In this document: positions 25,890-33,410 of the stretch, piece by piece | Numbering within the stretch: the first letter of the stretch is position 1 | Layout: each line of letters starts with the position of its first letter | DNA from: Ignavibacteriota bacterium | Lineage (GTDB): Bacteria; Bacteroidota; Ignavibacteria; Ignavibacteriales; Melioribacteraceae | DNA length: 64,000 nt | Reading direction: 5' to 3' | Assembly (NCBI GenBank): GCA_016708125.1 | Contig: JADJGF010000001.1 | Coordinates: 2,688,001-2,752,000 of the forward strand | Notes under the pieces: model-generated | Database searches by the model: none | Told to the model about the DNA's origin: nothing | The model's input: the letters and a program-made list of their open reading frames with translations, nothing else | Position numbers and translations under genes: made by a program

Positions 25890-27467
25890 TTGAAAAAAAG
25901 TACTCTGCTATTAAGCATAACTCTGTTTATAATTGGCGGATTGCCTATAGCAACTATGTTATTTTCATCCTTCATTAAAGAAGGAAGTTTTTCTTTTAGC
26001 AATTACAATTTATTGTTTAATGATTTACAGAAATTATTACTTCTTTTAAACAGTCTCTCTCTTGGATTATTAACTGTAATAATTACGAACGTGATTGGAA
26101 TTCCGGCAGCATTCTTTCTCACAAAAACCAATCTGAAATTCAAAAACATTATCAAAATCGGTTTCCTTTTACCCATCTTTATTCCACCATACATTAGTGC
26201 AATAAGCTGGGGTGCAGTGCTTGGCAAGAATGGTTTAATGAATAGTTTATTTAATGTAGGTGGGTTTACAAATTCAATATATAATTCGCTGTTTGGCACT
26301 TCATTTATTCTTGGGATTAGTTTTTTGCCAATAATTATTCTTTTCATTAGCGATAGTTTGAACAATATTGAAAAAGAAATCGAGGAATCCGCTATGATGG
26401 ATGCCTCACGAAGAAAAATATTTTTTAAGCTCACTCTTCCAATGCTCAAACCATCTATTCTTTCTTCATCGATATTAATTTTTATACTTACTATTTCTGA
26501 GTTTGGTGTTCCGATGTTATTGGGAGTGAAAGTTTTTACTACAGAAATTTTCACTCAGTTTTCTGCATTCTATAATTATGATGCTGCAATAATATTATCA
26601 CTGCCATTAACAATGATTTCATTTGCATTGATTTACTGGGAATATAAAAAATTAAAAGGTGTGGCTTTTGTAAATACCGAGTCTATGAAAAATAAAACCA
26701 AAGAAATAGATTTAGGAAACCAGCAAGTTGTAATTTTTATAGGGCTGATATTATTAATGTTTGTTCTCATTCTGCTGCCTTTAATAATTCTGTTCTTTAA
26801 ATCTCTTCCGTTAGAATCCTATTTTCAAGCGTTAAATTATATGGAGAAACCGGCTGCTGTTTCTTTTATAAACAGTTTAACCGGAGCATTCATTTTAACG
26901 GCGCTTGGATTTTTTACTGCATATTTTGTTGAACGTCATAAAAAAAAGTCTATCGACATACAATTATTTTTTTACTTTGCTATCCCTAGCACGGTTCTTG
27001 GGATAGGTTTAATTCAATTATGGAACCAATGGATATTTTCAGATTTTATTTATAACACGTTTATAATTGTTCAGCTTGGTTACATAGCAAGATTTCTGAT
27101 TATTTCTGAGCGATTGTTTTTAACGGCTTTCAAACAAATACCAATTTCATTAGAAGAATCGGCTGCTGTTGAAGGAGCAACGCAAATTCAGATTTTCAGA
27201 AAAGTTCTTATTCCGATTTTAAAACCTACTTTTTTTATTTCATTTATTTTGGGATTCATTTTTTGCTTTGGTGAACTGGGAACGACAATTGTTGTATACC
27301 CCGCTGGGCAGTCAACACTTCCGATAACTCTTTACACTATTATGGCAAACAGTCCGGAAAGTGTTTATTCTGCGATGAGCATAATGATTCTAATTCCTCT
27401 GCTGATTATTACCGGTTTATTATTTGGCATTGAAAATTTCTTTAATTCGGAAACAAGGAAAGCTTAA
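25890..27467 (+). CDS. Fe(3+)-type ABC transporter permease (FbpB-like, two fused domains)
   Basis: A 525-residue inner-membrane protein starting at TTG, with GGGG shortly before it. It contains about 12 helices and two permease domains, each with an ATPase-docking EAA loop: EIEESAMMDASRRKIFFKLT near residue 170 and LEESAAVEGATQIQIFRKVL near residue 430. Fused two-domain permeases are the rule for the FbpB/ThiP/AfuB family, so no second permease gene is needed. The gene starts 9 bp after the binding-protein gene. Its ATPase is separated from it by the DUF5916 gene. Confidence 0.92.
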   Translation: MKKSTLLLSITLFIIGGLPIATMLFSSFIKEGSFSFSNYNLLFNDLQKLLLLLNSLSLGLLTVIITNVIGIPAAFFLTKTNLKFKNIIKIGFLLPIFIPPYISAISWGAVLGKNGLMNSLFNVGGFTNSIYNSLFGTSFILGISFLPIIILFISDSLNNIEKEIEESAMMDASRRKIFFKLTLPMLKPSILSSSILIFILTISEFGVPMLLGVKVFTTEIFTQFSAFYNYDAAIILSLPLTMISFALIYWEYKKLKGVAFVNTESMKNKTKEIDLGNQQVVIFIGLILLMFVLILLPLIILFFKSLPLESYFQALNYMEKPAAVSFINSLTGAFILTALGFFTAYFVERHKKKSIDIQLFFYFAIPSTVLGIGLIQLWNQWIFSDFIYNTFIIVQLGYIARFLIISERLFLTAFKQIPISLEESAAVEGATQIQIFRKVLIPILKPTFFISFILGFIFCFGELGTTIVVYPAGQSTLPITLYTIMANSPESVYSAMSIMILIPLLIITGLLFGIENFFNSETRKA

Positions 27468-29626
27468 TGAAGATATTTACTTTTTTATTTAGTGTAAGTC
27501 TTGTTTCATCCACTGTTGTGTTTTCACAAGTAAATCAAAATAATACTGCTAAGGCAACTTACACAAAAGAAATTATTACTGTTGATGGTTTACTTAATGA
27601 AAGCTCGTGGAAAACTGCTGATGTAATTGCAAAATTTACTCAACGGGAATTAAATGAAGGTGAAAAGCCCACTGAATTAACTGAAGTAAGATTACTCTAT
27701 AATTATGATAACCTTTATGTTGGCGTTTGGTGTTATGATAGTAATCCTAATGAAATTATTTCGAACAGTTTAGAAAGAGATTTCAGCTACTGGCTCGATG
27801 ATAATTTTGAAATAATTTTAGATACCTACTTTGATAAACGAAACGGTTACTTGTTTATAACAAACCCAAACGGGGCAAGATCTGATGCACTGGTAACGGA
27901 TGAAGGCAATGGCATAAACACTAATTGGAATGGCATTTGGGATGTTCACACAACGATTACAAGTGAAGGATGGTTTGCTGAAATTATTATTCCATTTACA
28001 ACATTAAAGTTTTATAATAAAAATTCTCAAACATGGGGTGTTAACTTTGAACGAAATATTCGTAGAAAGCGAGAACAAGTTTTGTGGAAAGCGTGGCTGC
28101 GAAATTATGAACTCGAAAAACTCTCACAAGCCGGTGAGCTGCACGGAATAGAAAACATTAAAAATAAAACTCTGATTGAACTCAAGCCCTTTGTTGTTGG
28201 CGGAATTCAAAAAGGATATGAACCATATGATTTTGAAAACACCTCCACAACAAAAATCGGACTTGATGCAAAATATTCTTTAACCTCTTCATTAACTCTC
28301 GATGCAACGATAAATACAGACTTTGCACAAGTAGAAGCTGATCAAGAAAAAATAAATCTTACAAGATTTCCGTTATTTTTCCCGGAGAAAAGAGAATTTT
28401 TTTTAGAAGGAGCGGGAATTTTCACAACTCAGTTTGGAGGAATGATCTATCCTTTTTATAGCAGAAGAATCGGTTTAAATTCAGCAAGGCAATTAATTCC
28501 TATTTATGGCGGATTACGTTTAGTTGGAACTTCAAATAAAAGCAACTTGGGTTTTCTTACAATGCAAACTGCTGAGAAGTATGGAGAACCAACAACAAAT
28601 TATACTGTAGCAAGATTGAAGCAAAATGTTTTAGAAAGTTCTTACATCGGTTTTATGGCAACTAATAAACAGAGTTCGTTTGCCTATAACCGATTCTTAG
28701 GAGTTGATGGTTTATGGACAAACTCAAATATTTTTGGAAATAATACCCTCGTTATTGGCGGTGCATTTGGAACAATAATTTCCCCTTCAGTAAAATCTGA
28801 CAACCTTGCCTATCGCTTTTATGTTGATTATCCCAACGACTTGATTGATTATTTTATTGGTATAACGGCTGCACAAAAGAATTTTAATCCAGAAATGGGT
28901 TTTGTCGCAAGAAATGATTTCAACAAATTTTCTTCGCAATTAAAAATTCAGCCAAGACCGGAAATCTCTTTTGTTCAGTATCTGCAATTCAAACCGTTTG
29001 AATTGGATTATTATTATGATAGGCAAGGTGCACTTCAATCACTTTATTATGAAGGAAGACCTCTCGGATTTTCAACAGAATCCGGTGAGTTTTTTGAATT
29101 TAACATTCAACGCACTGCTGATCGGCTGAATGAAGAATTTGATATCTTAGATGGTATTATTATCCCAAGCGGTCTTTATTGGTGGACAAATTATGAAATT
29201 CAATTTGAAACTAACAGCAGCCACTCCATATCCGGTGCGCTCTTTTATCGTTGGGGTGATTTCTATAACGGCAAAAGAGACGTAATAAGTTTTGAAATTG
29301 TTGGAAAAATAAATAAACATCTTCAAATAGCTGCGGACTATACAAGAAATTATATCACACTTCCAAAAGGTAAGTTTACAACACACGAAATTGCATCACG
29401 TATTAATTATAATTTCTCAACAATGTTTAGTACATCCCTTTTTGCACAATGGAATAATGAAGACAAGGAAATAAATTTTAACTTCAGATTACATTGGATT
29501 CCATCGCTTGGCAGTGAAGTATATTTAGTGTACAACGAATTATTAGATTCACAAGAACGAATTTTAAAACCGGAAGTTGCAGTAATACAATTGAAAGGCG
29601 TTTATTATCTTCCTCTAAAAATATAG
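27467..29626 (+). CDS. CBM9-like plus DUF5916 outer-membrane barrel protein
   Basis: A 719-residue secreted protein. The signal peptide is MKIFTFLFSVSLVSSTVVFS. Residues ~35-210 form a carbohydrate-binding-module-9-like domain (LLNESSWKTADVIAKFTQRE, WSEIIIPF-like strand GWFAEIIIPFTTLKFY). Then comes the DUF5916 region with its hallmark FPLFFPEKREFFLEGAGIFT, and a barrel to the end. The function of DUF5916 is unknown; it probably sits in the outer membrane. Its start codon overlaps the permease stop (TAATG), so it belongs to the same operon and splits the importer genes. It may be the outer-membrane uptake route for the ABC importer; that is an inference from position. Confidence 0.88.
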   Translation: MKIFTFLFSVSLVSSTVVFSQVNQNNTAKATYTKEIITVDGLLNESSWKTADVIAKFTQRELNEGEKPTELTEVRLLYNYDNLYVGVWCYDSNPNEIISNSLERDFSYWLDDNFEIILDTYFDKRNGYLFITNPNGARSDALVTDEGNGINTNWNGIWDVHTTITSEGWFAEIIIPFTTLKFYNKNSQTWGVNFERNIRRKREQVLWKAWLRNYELEKLSQAGELHGIENIKNKTLIELKPFVVGGIQKGYEPYDFENTSTTKIGLDAKYSLTSSLTLDATINTDFAQVEADQEKINLTRFPLFFPEKREFFLEGAGIFTTQFGGMIYPFYSRRIGLNSARQLIPIYGGLRLVGTSNKSNLGFLTMQTAEKYGEPTTNYTVARLKQNVLESSYIGFMATNKQSSFAYNRFLGVDGLWTNSNIFGNNTLVIGGAFGTIISPSVKSDNLAYRFYVDYPNDLIDYFIGITAAQKNFNPEMGFVARNDFNKFSSQLKIQPRPEISFVQYLQFKPFELDYYYDRQGALQSLYYEGRPLGFSTESGEFFEFNIQRTADRLNEEFDILDGIIIPSGLYWWTNYEIQFETNSSHSISGALFYRWGDFYNGKRDVISFEIVGKINKHLQIAADYTRNYITLPKGKFTTHEIASRINYNFSTMFSTSLFAQWNNEDKEINFNFRLHWIPSLGSEVYLVYNELLDSQERILKPEVAVIQLKGVYYLPLKI

Positions 29627-29648
29627 TTTACAAAAAAACGGAAATAAA

Positions 29649-30365
29649 ATGGCAAGTTTGGAACTAAAAAATGTTACTAAAGTTTTTAACAGTAATATTG
29701 TAGCAGTAGATAATGTTTCTTTTAAAATTGAAGAAAATGAATTTGTTGTGCTGGCTGGTTCATCTGGTTGTGGTAAAACTACTATCTTAAGAATGATTGC
29801 CGGATTAGAAGATATAACTTCCGGGGAAATTAATATTGATGATAGAATTGTTAACAATCTACCTCCAAAAGACCGTGATATAGGAATTGTATTTCAGAAT
29901 CAAGCGCTTTATCCACATTTAAATGTGTACGATAATATTGCTTTTGGATTGCAGCTTAGAAAAATTGATAAAAAAGAAATTAATGATCGGTTAAATGAAG
30001 TATCAGAATTACTTGAAATAACAAATTTGTTAAAACGAAAACCAAATGAGCTATCTGGAGGACAAAAGCAACGAGTTGCTTTGGGTAGAGCAATGGTTCG
30101 TAAACCAAAGATTTTCTTGTTTGATGAACCTCTCAGTAATTTGGATGTTTTACTGCGTAAAACACTGAGAAGAGAACTTAAAAATCTTCACGCTAAACTA
30201 AACACACCATTCATTTATGTGACACACGATCCGATTGATTTAATCACACTTGGGCAGAAAATTATCATTTTAAAAGATGGGAAAGTTCAACAAATTGGTT
30301 TTTTAGAAGAGATCAAAGAAAAACCGTTGAATCAGTATATTAAGGAATTTATAACAATAGGATAA
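29649..30365 (+). CDS. Fe(3+)-type ABC transporter ATP-binding protein (FbpC-like, short form)
   Basis: A 238-residue ATPase with Walker A GSSGCGKTT, the Q-loop VFQNQALYPHLNVYDNIAFG, signature LSGGQKQRVALGRAM and Walker B IFLFDEPLSNLD. The spelling QNQALYPHLNVYDNIAFGL is that of the FbpC/PotA/MalK branch. The usual C-terminal TOBE regulatory domain (about 100 residues) is missing. It would power the FbpB-like permease at 25890-27467, from which it is separated by the DUF5916 gene. It is probably the last gene of the chrB operon. Confidence 0.92.
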   Translation: MASLELKNVTKVFNSNIVAVDNVSFKIEENEFVVLAGSSGCGKTTILRMIAGLEDITSGEINIDDRIVNNLPPKDRDIGIVFQNQALYPHLNVYDNIAFGLQLRKIDKKEINDRLNEVSELLEITNLLKRKPNELSGGQKQRVALGRAMVRKPKIFLFDEPLSNLDVLLRKTLRRELKNLHAKLNTPFIYVTHDPIDLITLGQKIIILKDGKVQQIGFLEEIKEKPLNQYIKEFITIG

Positions 30366-30422
30366 TAACTTAAAATGTTGAGTCCTTCTATCGTATTTAT
30401 TGTTGTCTATGATTAGTAAGTA

Positions 30423-30732
30423 TTGAAAAGATTTGAGCTAATGATTAATGAAAGATTTGATACTAATCTTGGGAAAATAACAAGGCAAACTTATCAACAT
30501 TATTCAAGTATCCACAAGAAAATTGAAAATGTTTATCTGCAGTTCAGAAAAGTAACTAAAAAAAGAGCTTTTTTACCAAATGACTTCGCTCTTAAAAAAA
30601 TGTTATAATTAAATTATGGAGTTTTATCAAAAAAAATGGCTATGTCTCCGTTAGTTAATGGATCAAAACTGGACTTTTGTTCTCTCAAACTCTTCAATTT
30701 ATTTTAAGGATAGATTTAATGATTTTCAATAA
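30423..30732 (+). pseudogene. Remnant of an IS256-family (mutator) transposase, C-terminal part
   Basis: The frame at 30423-30608 ends with NVYLQFRKVTKKRAFLPNDF and ALKKML, which matches the C-terminal signature of IS256-type transposases (typically xLRxVTKxRGxFPNDxAALKLLYL). After a stop and a shift of frame, 30625-30732 reads YQKKWLCLR, stop, LMDQNWTFVLSNSSIYFKDR, again like the family terminus (KKWxMPxxNWxxxLxQLxIxF). So this is a degraded fragment with an in-frame stop and a frameshift; the 5' part of the element and its catalytic DDE residues are gone. No terminal repeats were recognised. It lies between the chrB operon and the nos-type cluster, which suggests past insertion here. Confidence 0.65.
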
Positions 30733-30829
30733 ATCAAAATCCCATTTAATTAAATTATTTTACAGTCTTAAAAATGGATTTACTAATGCAATTTGTTTAA
30801 ACCTACTAAATAATTGGAGATAATATAAA

Positions 30830-31285
30830 ATGTTTTCAACAGTAAGATATTTTATAAAAACTAGCATTGTTTTTTTAATAATTGGAATTTTATCCGGATT
30901 GTATATTTCTATTTCAAAAGATTTCTTTCATATTCCAATTGGAACTTCATCTATATCTGCACATGTACATATTATTCTTGTTGGCTCAGTAATGATGATG
31001 ATTATGGGTGTGGCTTTATGGTTTTTCCCACGAGCTGAAAAGGAAGATAAAAAGTATAATCCGAATTTAATTTTGGGGACATATTTATTAATTACAATTT
31101 CTACGGCATTAAGATTTATTTTCCAAATTATTGCTAACTTTTTTTACGTTGATTGGATAAATATTATGGTTACAATATTTTCATTTTTCCAAATTATTGC
31201 AATTTTGCTTTTCTTCTATTCAATGTGGGGAAGAATCAGACCAGTTGGGAGCCAATATCGTGAAGCAAAAGGTGAAAAATTTTGA
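30830..31285 (+). CDS. Small heme-copper-oxidase-subunit-I-like membrane protein
   Basis: A 151-residue protein with four membrane helices (TSIVFLIIGILSGLYISIS, HIILVGSVMMMIMGVALWFF, LILGTYLLITISTALRFIFQ, IMVTIFSFFQIIAILLFFYS). The SISAHVHIILVGSVMMMIMG segment is like the first heme-ligand helix of cbb3/NorB-type subunit I proteins, but the protein is far too short to be an oxidase. Similar short proteins are found in nitrogen-oxide gene clusters. It may bind heme; the function is unknown. The ferredoxin gene starts in its stop codon (TGATG). Confidence 0.65.
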   Translation: MFSTVRYFIKTSIVFLIIGILSGLYISISKDFFHIPIGTSSISAHVHIILVGSVMMMIMGVALWFFPRAEKEDKKYNPNLILGTYLLITISTALRFIFQIIANFFYVDWINIMVTIFSFFQIIAILLFFYSMWGRIRPVGSQYREAKGEKF

Positions 31286-31518
31286 TGGGATATTACATTA
31301 CAGAAGAATGTATTAACTGTGGTGCTTGTGCAATTGAATGTCCTACCGAAACAATTTATGAACCAGGAGTCAGTGTAGGGAATTCAGGAAATTATTTTGA
31401 TCCGTTATCCAAAGATCATTATTTCATTATTAAAGATAATTGTGATGAATGTGCTTTATTCAGTAGAGTTAGATGTGTAGCCGTTTGTCCAACTGATTCT
31501 ATTAAATACAAAATTTAA
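31285..31518 (+). CDS. 4Fe-4S ferredoxin (bacterial type)
   Basis: A 77-residue protein that starts at the ATG at 31285 within the stop codon of the previous gene; the TTG one codon before is an unlikely start. It has one complete cluster motif near the N-terminus, CINCGACAIECPTE, with CxxCxxCxxxCP spacing. The second is altered: CDECALFSRVRCVAVCP has an insertion between the second and third Cys, as in the ferredoxins of the YfhL/Fer type. It carries electrons at low potential in the cytoplasm. Here it may feed the nitrogen-oxide enzymes encoded downstream. Confidence 0.88.
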   Translation: MGYYITEECINCGACAIECPTETIYEPGVSVGNSGNYFDPLSKDHYFIIKDNCDECALFSRVRCVAVCPTDSIKYKI

Positions 31519-31551
31519 TGCAAAAATTAATATAAAATTGAGGGAGTTAAA

Positions 31552-31746
31552 ATGTCTGAAATAAAAGCTTATTTACTAATAAAACAAGTTGATTTTCAAA
31601 ACAGTTCTATTGTGAGTAAACAAATAATTAAAAATAAAAATGGGAATGTTACGTTATTTGCATTTGATAAAGGTGAATCTTTAGCAGAGAATATAAAAAT
31701 ATTTATAGCTTTAGTTTTTGATGATATATGTAGTATAAGTAATTAA
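31552..31746 (+). pseudogene. Truncated cupin-domain protein
   Basis: A 64-residue frame with a good ribosome binding site (GAGGGAG before ATG). QNSSIVSKQIIKNKNGNVTL with FAFDKGESLAEN matches the start of a common cupin family (pattern GSIVSKxLxxKxxGxVTLFAFDxGxxLSEHxxPxDAL). Where the metal-binding HTAPFDAL should be, the sequence reads NIKIFIAL, and the remaining half of the barrel is missing. The result is either a decaying gene or a very short relative. The cupin fold needs the missing half, so a working enzyme or metal site is unlikely. It lies 33 bp downstream of the ferredoxin gene. Confidence 0.5.
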
Positions 31747-31878
31747 ATTTGTGACATTTCATTAAATTAAAATATAAGCTAAGTTTTTACTTCTTCATAT
31801 CTTTTCTCATTGCATAATTGCAAATCAAAATGCTAAAATAAGTCTACACTTTTATAAAAGATAACATGTTAAGTAAAA

Positions 31879-32238
31879 ATGACCTTAGATAAATACAAAG
31901 ATTTGCCAATAGTTTATTCATGTTCAGGTTGCAGTAACATTGCTCAAATGTCGAATAATATAGCTGTTAAATTAGATAGAGAGGGAATTGCAGAAATGTC
32001 CTGCATTGCTGGTGTAGGAGGAAATATTCCATCATTAGTAAAGAAAGCTAAATCTGGTAAATCAATAATCGTTATTGATGGTTGTCCGCTTGAATGCGCA
32101 AAAAATTGTTTAAAGAATGTTGGTGTTGAACCTGATTTAAGTATAGTGCTAACAACAGTTGGATTGAAAAAAACATTTCATGTGGATTATGATCAGAAAA
32201 CGATTGAGAATGAATATAAAAAAATTTATTATAAATGA
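31879..32238 (+). CDS. DGC family putative zinc-binding protein
   Basis: A 119-residue protein with the motifs of the DGC (putative zinc-binding) family: YSCSGCSNIAQMSNNIAVKL at the start, CIAGVGGNIPSLVKKAKSGK in the middle, and IVIDGCPLECAKNCLKNVGV with the name-giving DGC. Six cysteines, several in CxxC or CxxxC pairs, could bind metal. The family is found in anaerobes near redox genes but its role is unknown. A 132-bp gap separates it from the truncated cupin, so it may have its own promoter. The Rrf2 gene follows after 238 bp. Confidence 0.87.
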   Translation: MTLDKYKDLPIVYSCSGCSNIAQMSNNIAVKLDREGIAEMSCIAGVGGNIPSLVKKAKSGKSIIVIDGCPLECAKNCLKNVGVEPDLSIVLTTVGLKKTFHVDYDQKTIENEYKKIYYK

Positions 32239-32476
32239 ATTTTCAACTGAATTGAAATAATTACAAAATAAATATAGTCGAAAAAATTTAGATTAATTTT
32301 AAAATTAAAGAATATTTGAAAAAAAAATCCATCAATTCCTTATCATCGTATAACTGTTAAAGGAACCAGAAAAGAAAAAAATTAAAGTTTCGCAAAAAGT
32401 TATTTTATGATTGACAAATAAATAATAATTTCTTACTTTAAATCAGAATAAAAAATCCGAATAATAAATAGCTAAT

Positions 32477-32878
32477 ATGATTTTTAATAAAAGTACAGAA
32501 TACAGTGTTAGAATATTGTTATACATGTGTGAGGCTGGAGATTACAAATACTTTAGTGCTACAGAAATAGCAAATGTAGTAAATATTCCCAAAGAATATC
32601 TTTCAAAAATATTGCAAAAATTAACTCACAAAGGGATTGTTTTTTCAAAAAGAGGGAAAAGCGGCGGGTTTAAATTGCTTAAATCTAAAAATGAAATTGA
32701 GTTAAATGAACTTATAAATCTTTTTGATAATGAAAAATTTTACTCAAAATGTTTGATAGGTTTATTTGATAATTGCAATGATTGTAAATGTTCTTTTCAT
32801 AATCAATGGGTAAACCTAAAAACTGTATTGATTTCTTCAAATTTAGAAAATATTAAAACGACACTTTTTTTACAATAA
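32477..32878 (+). CDS. Rrf2-family transcriptional regulator
   Basis: A 133-residue winged-helix regulator: STEYSVRILLYMCEAGDYKY, FSATEIANVVNIPKEYLSKI, LQKLTHKGIVFSKRGKSGGF. Cysteines 92, 100, 103 and 105 lie in the region where IscR/NsrR bind an iron-sulfur cluster, although the spacing CLIGLFDNCNDCKC is not exactly that of NsrR. Rrf2 proteins sense NO, iron-sulfur status or redox. Its place directly before the cytochrome c and nosZ genes (39-bp spacing) makes it the likely regulator of nitrous-oxide reduction. Its operator could not be identified. Confidence 0.9.
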   Translation: MIFNKSTEYSVRILLYMCEAGDYKYFSATEIANVVNIPKEYLSKILQKLTHKGIVFSKRGKSGGFKLLKSKNEIELNELINLFDNEKFYSKCLIGLFDNCNDCKCSFHNQWVNLKTVLISSNLENIKTTLFLQ

Positions 32879-32917
32879 AATAAGACAACATATACTAATA
32901 ATTAATAGGGACAATAA

Positions 32918-33397
32918 ATGAAAAATAAAATATTTGTAATAATACTCATTTCAACAATTTTAATTAATTGCGGAGAAAATAATGATTCCAATAGTTCAAC
33001 TGGAAGTAATAATTCAGCAAAAGAAAAACTTGCGCAAAAATTTGGATTAACACTTTATGAATTAGAAAATGGTGTTGGTCCAATTAAAGAGAAAATTACT
33101 TTAGGTGAAATAAGCAAATCTTTGGCGGATGATGGAAAAAAATTATTTGAAGAAAAATGTATGCAGTGTCATAAAATGGATGAAAGATATACCGGTCCGG
33201 CACTTCGTGGAGTAACTGAAAGGAGAACTCCGGAATATATTATGAATATGATTTTAAATCCAGAAGAAATGACTAAAAGACATCCGGAAGCTAAAAAGTT
33301 ATTAGGAATTCACGCAAATCAAATGACATTTCAAAATGTTACGCAAGAAAATGCAAGAGCACTTCTCGAATATTTAAGAATGGAATCATCACATTAA
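32918..33397 (+). CDS. c-type cytochrome lipoprotein of the nos cluster
   Basis: A 159-residue monoheme cytochrome. The lipoprotein signal is IFVIILISTILINCGEN (lipid Cys at about residue 19), followed by a serine/asparagine-rich linker. The heme-binding motif is CMQCH with GPALRG after it, and the axial methionine is probably in HANQMTFQN. The closing helix is NARALLEYLR. In clade II nos operons a cytochrome of this kind hands electrons to NosZ. It lies 13 bp before nosZ with AGGGAGA as the nosZ ribosome binding site, so the two genes are co-translated. Confidence 0.9.
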   Translation: MKNKIFVIILISTILINCGENNDSNSSTGSNNSAKEKLAQKFGLTLYELENGVGPIKEKITLGEISKSLADDGKKLFEEKCMQCHKMDERYTGPALRGVTERRTPEYIMNMILNPEEMTKRHPEAKKLLGIHANQMTFQNVTQENARALLEYLRMESSH

Positions 33398-33410
33398 AAG
33401 GGAGAATTAT

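Noticed and set aside
26003..26554. 183-codon minus-strand frame within the ABC permease gene
   Set aside because: It is antisense to the first permease domain with its EAA loop. No signal or start site supports it.
32239..32476. Rrf2 or Fnr-type operator before the Rrf2 gene
   Set aside because: I looked for TTGAT-N4-ATCAA and for NsrR-like inverted repeats and found no convincing match in this 238-bp spacer.
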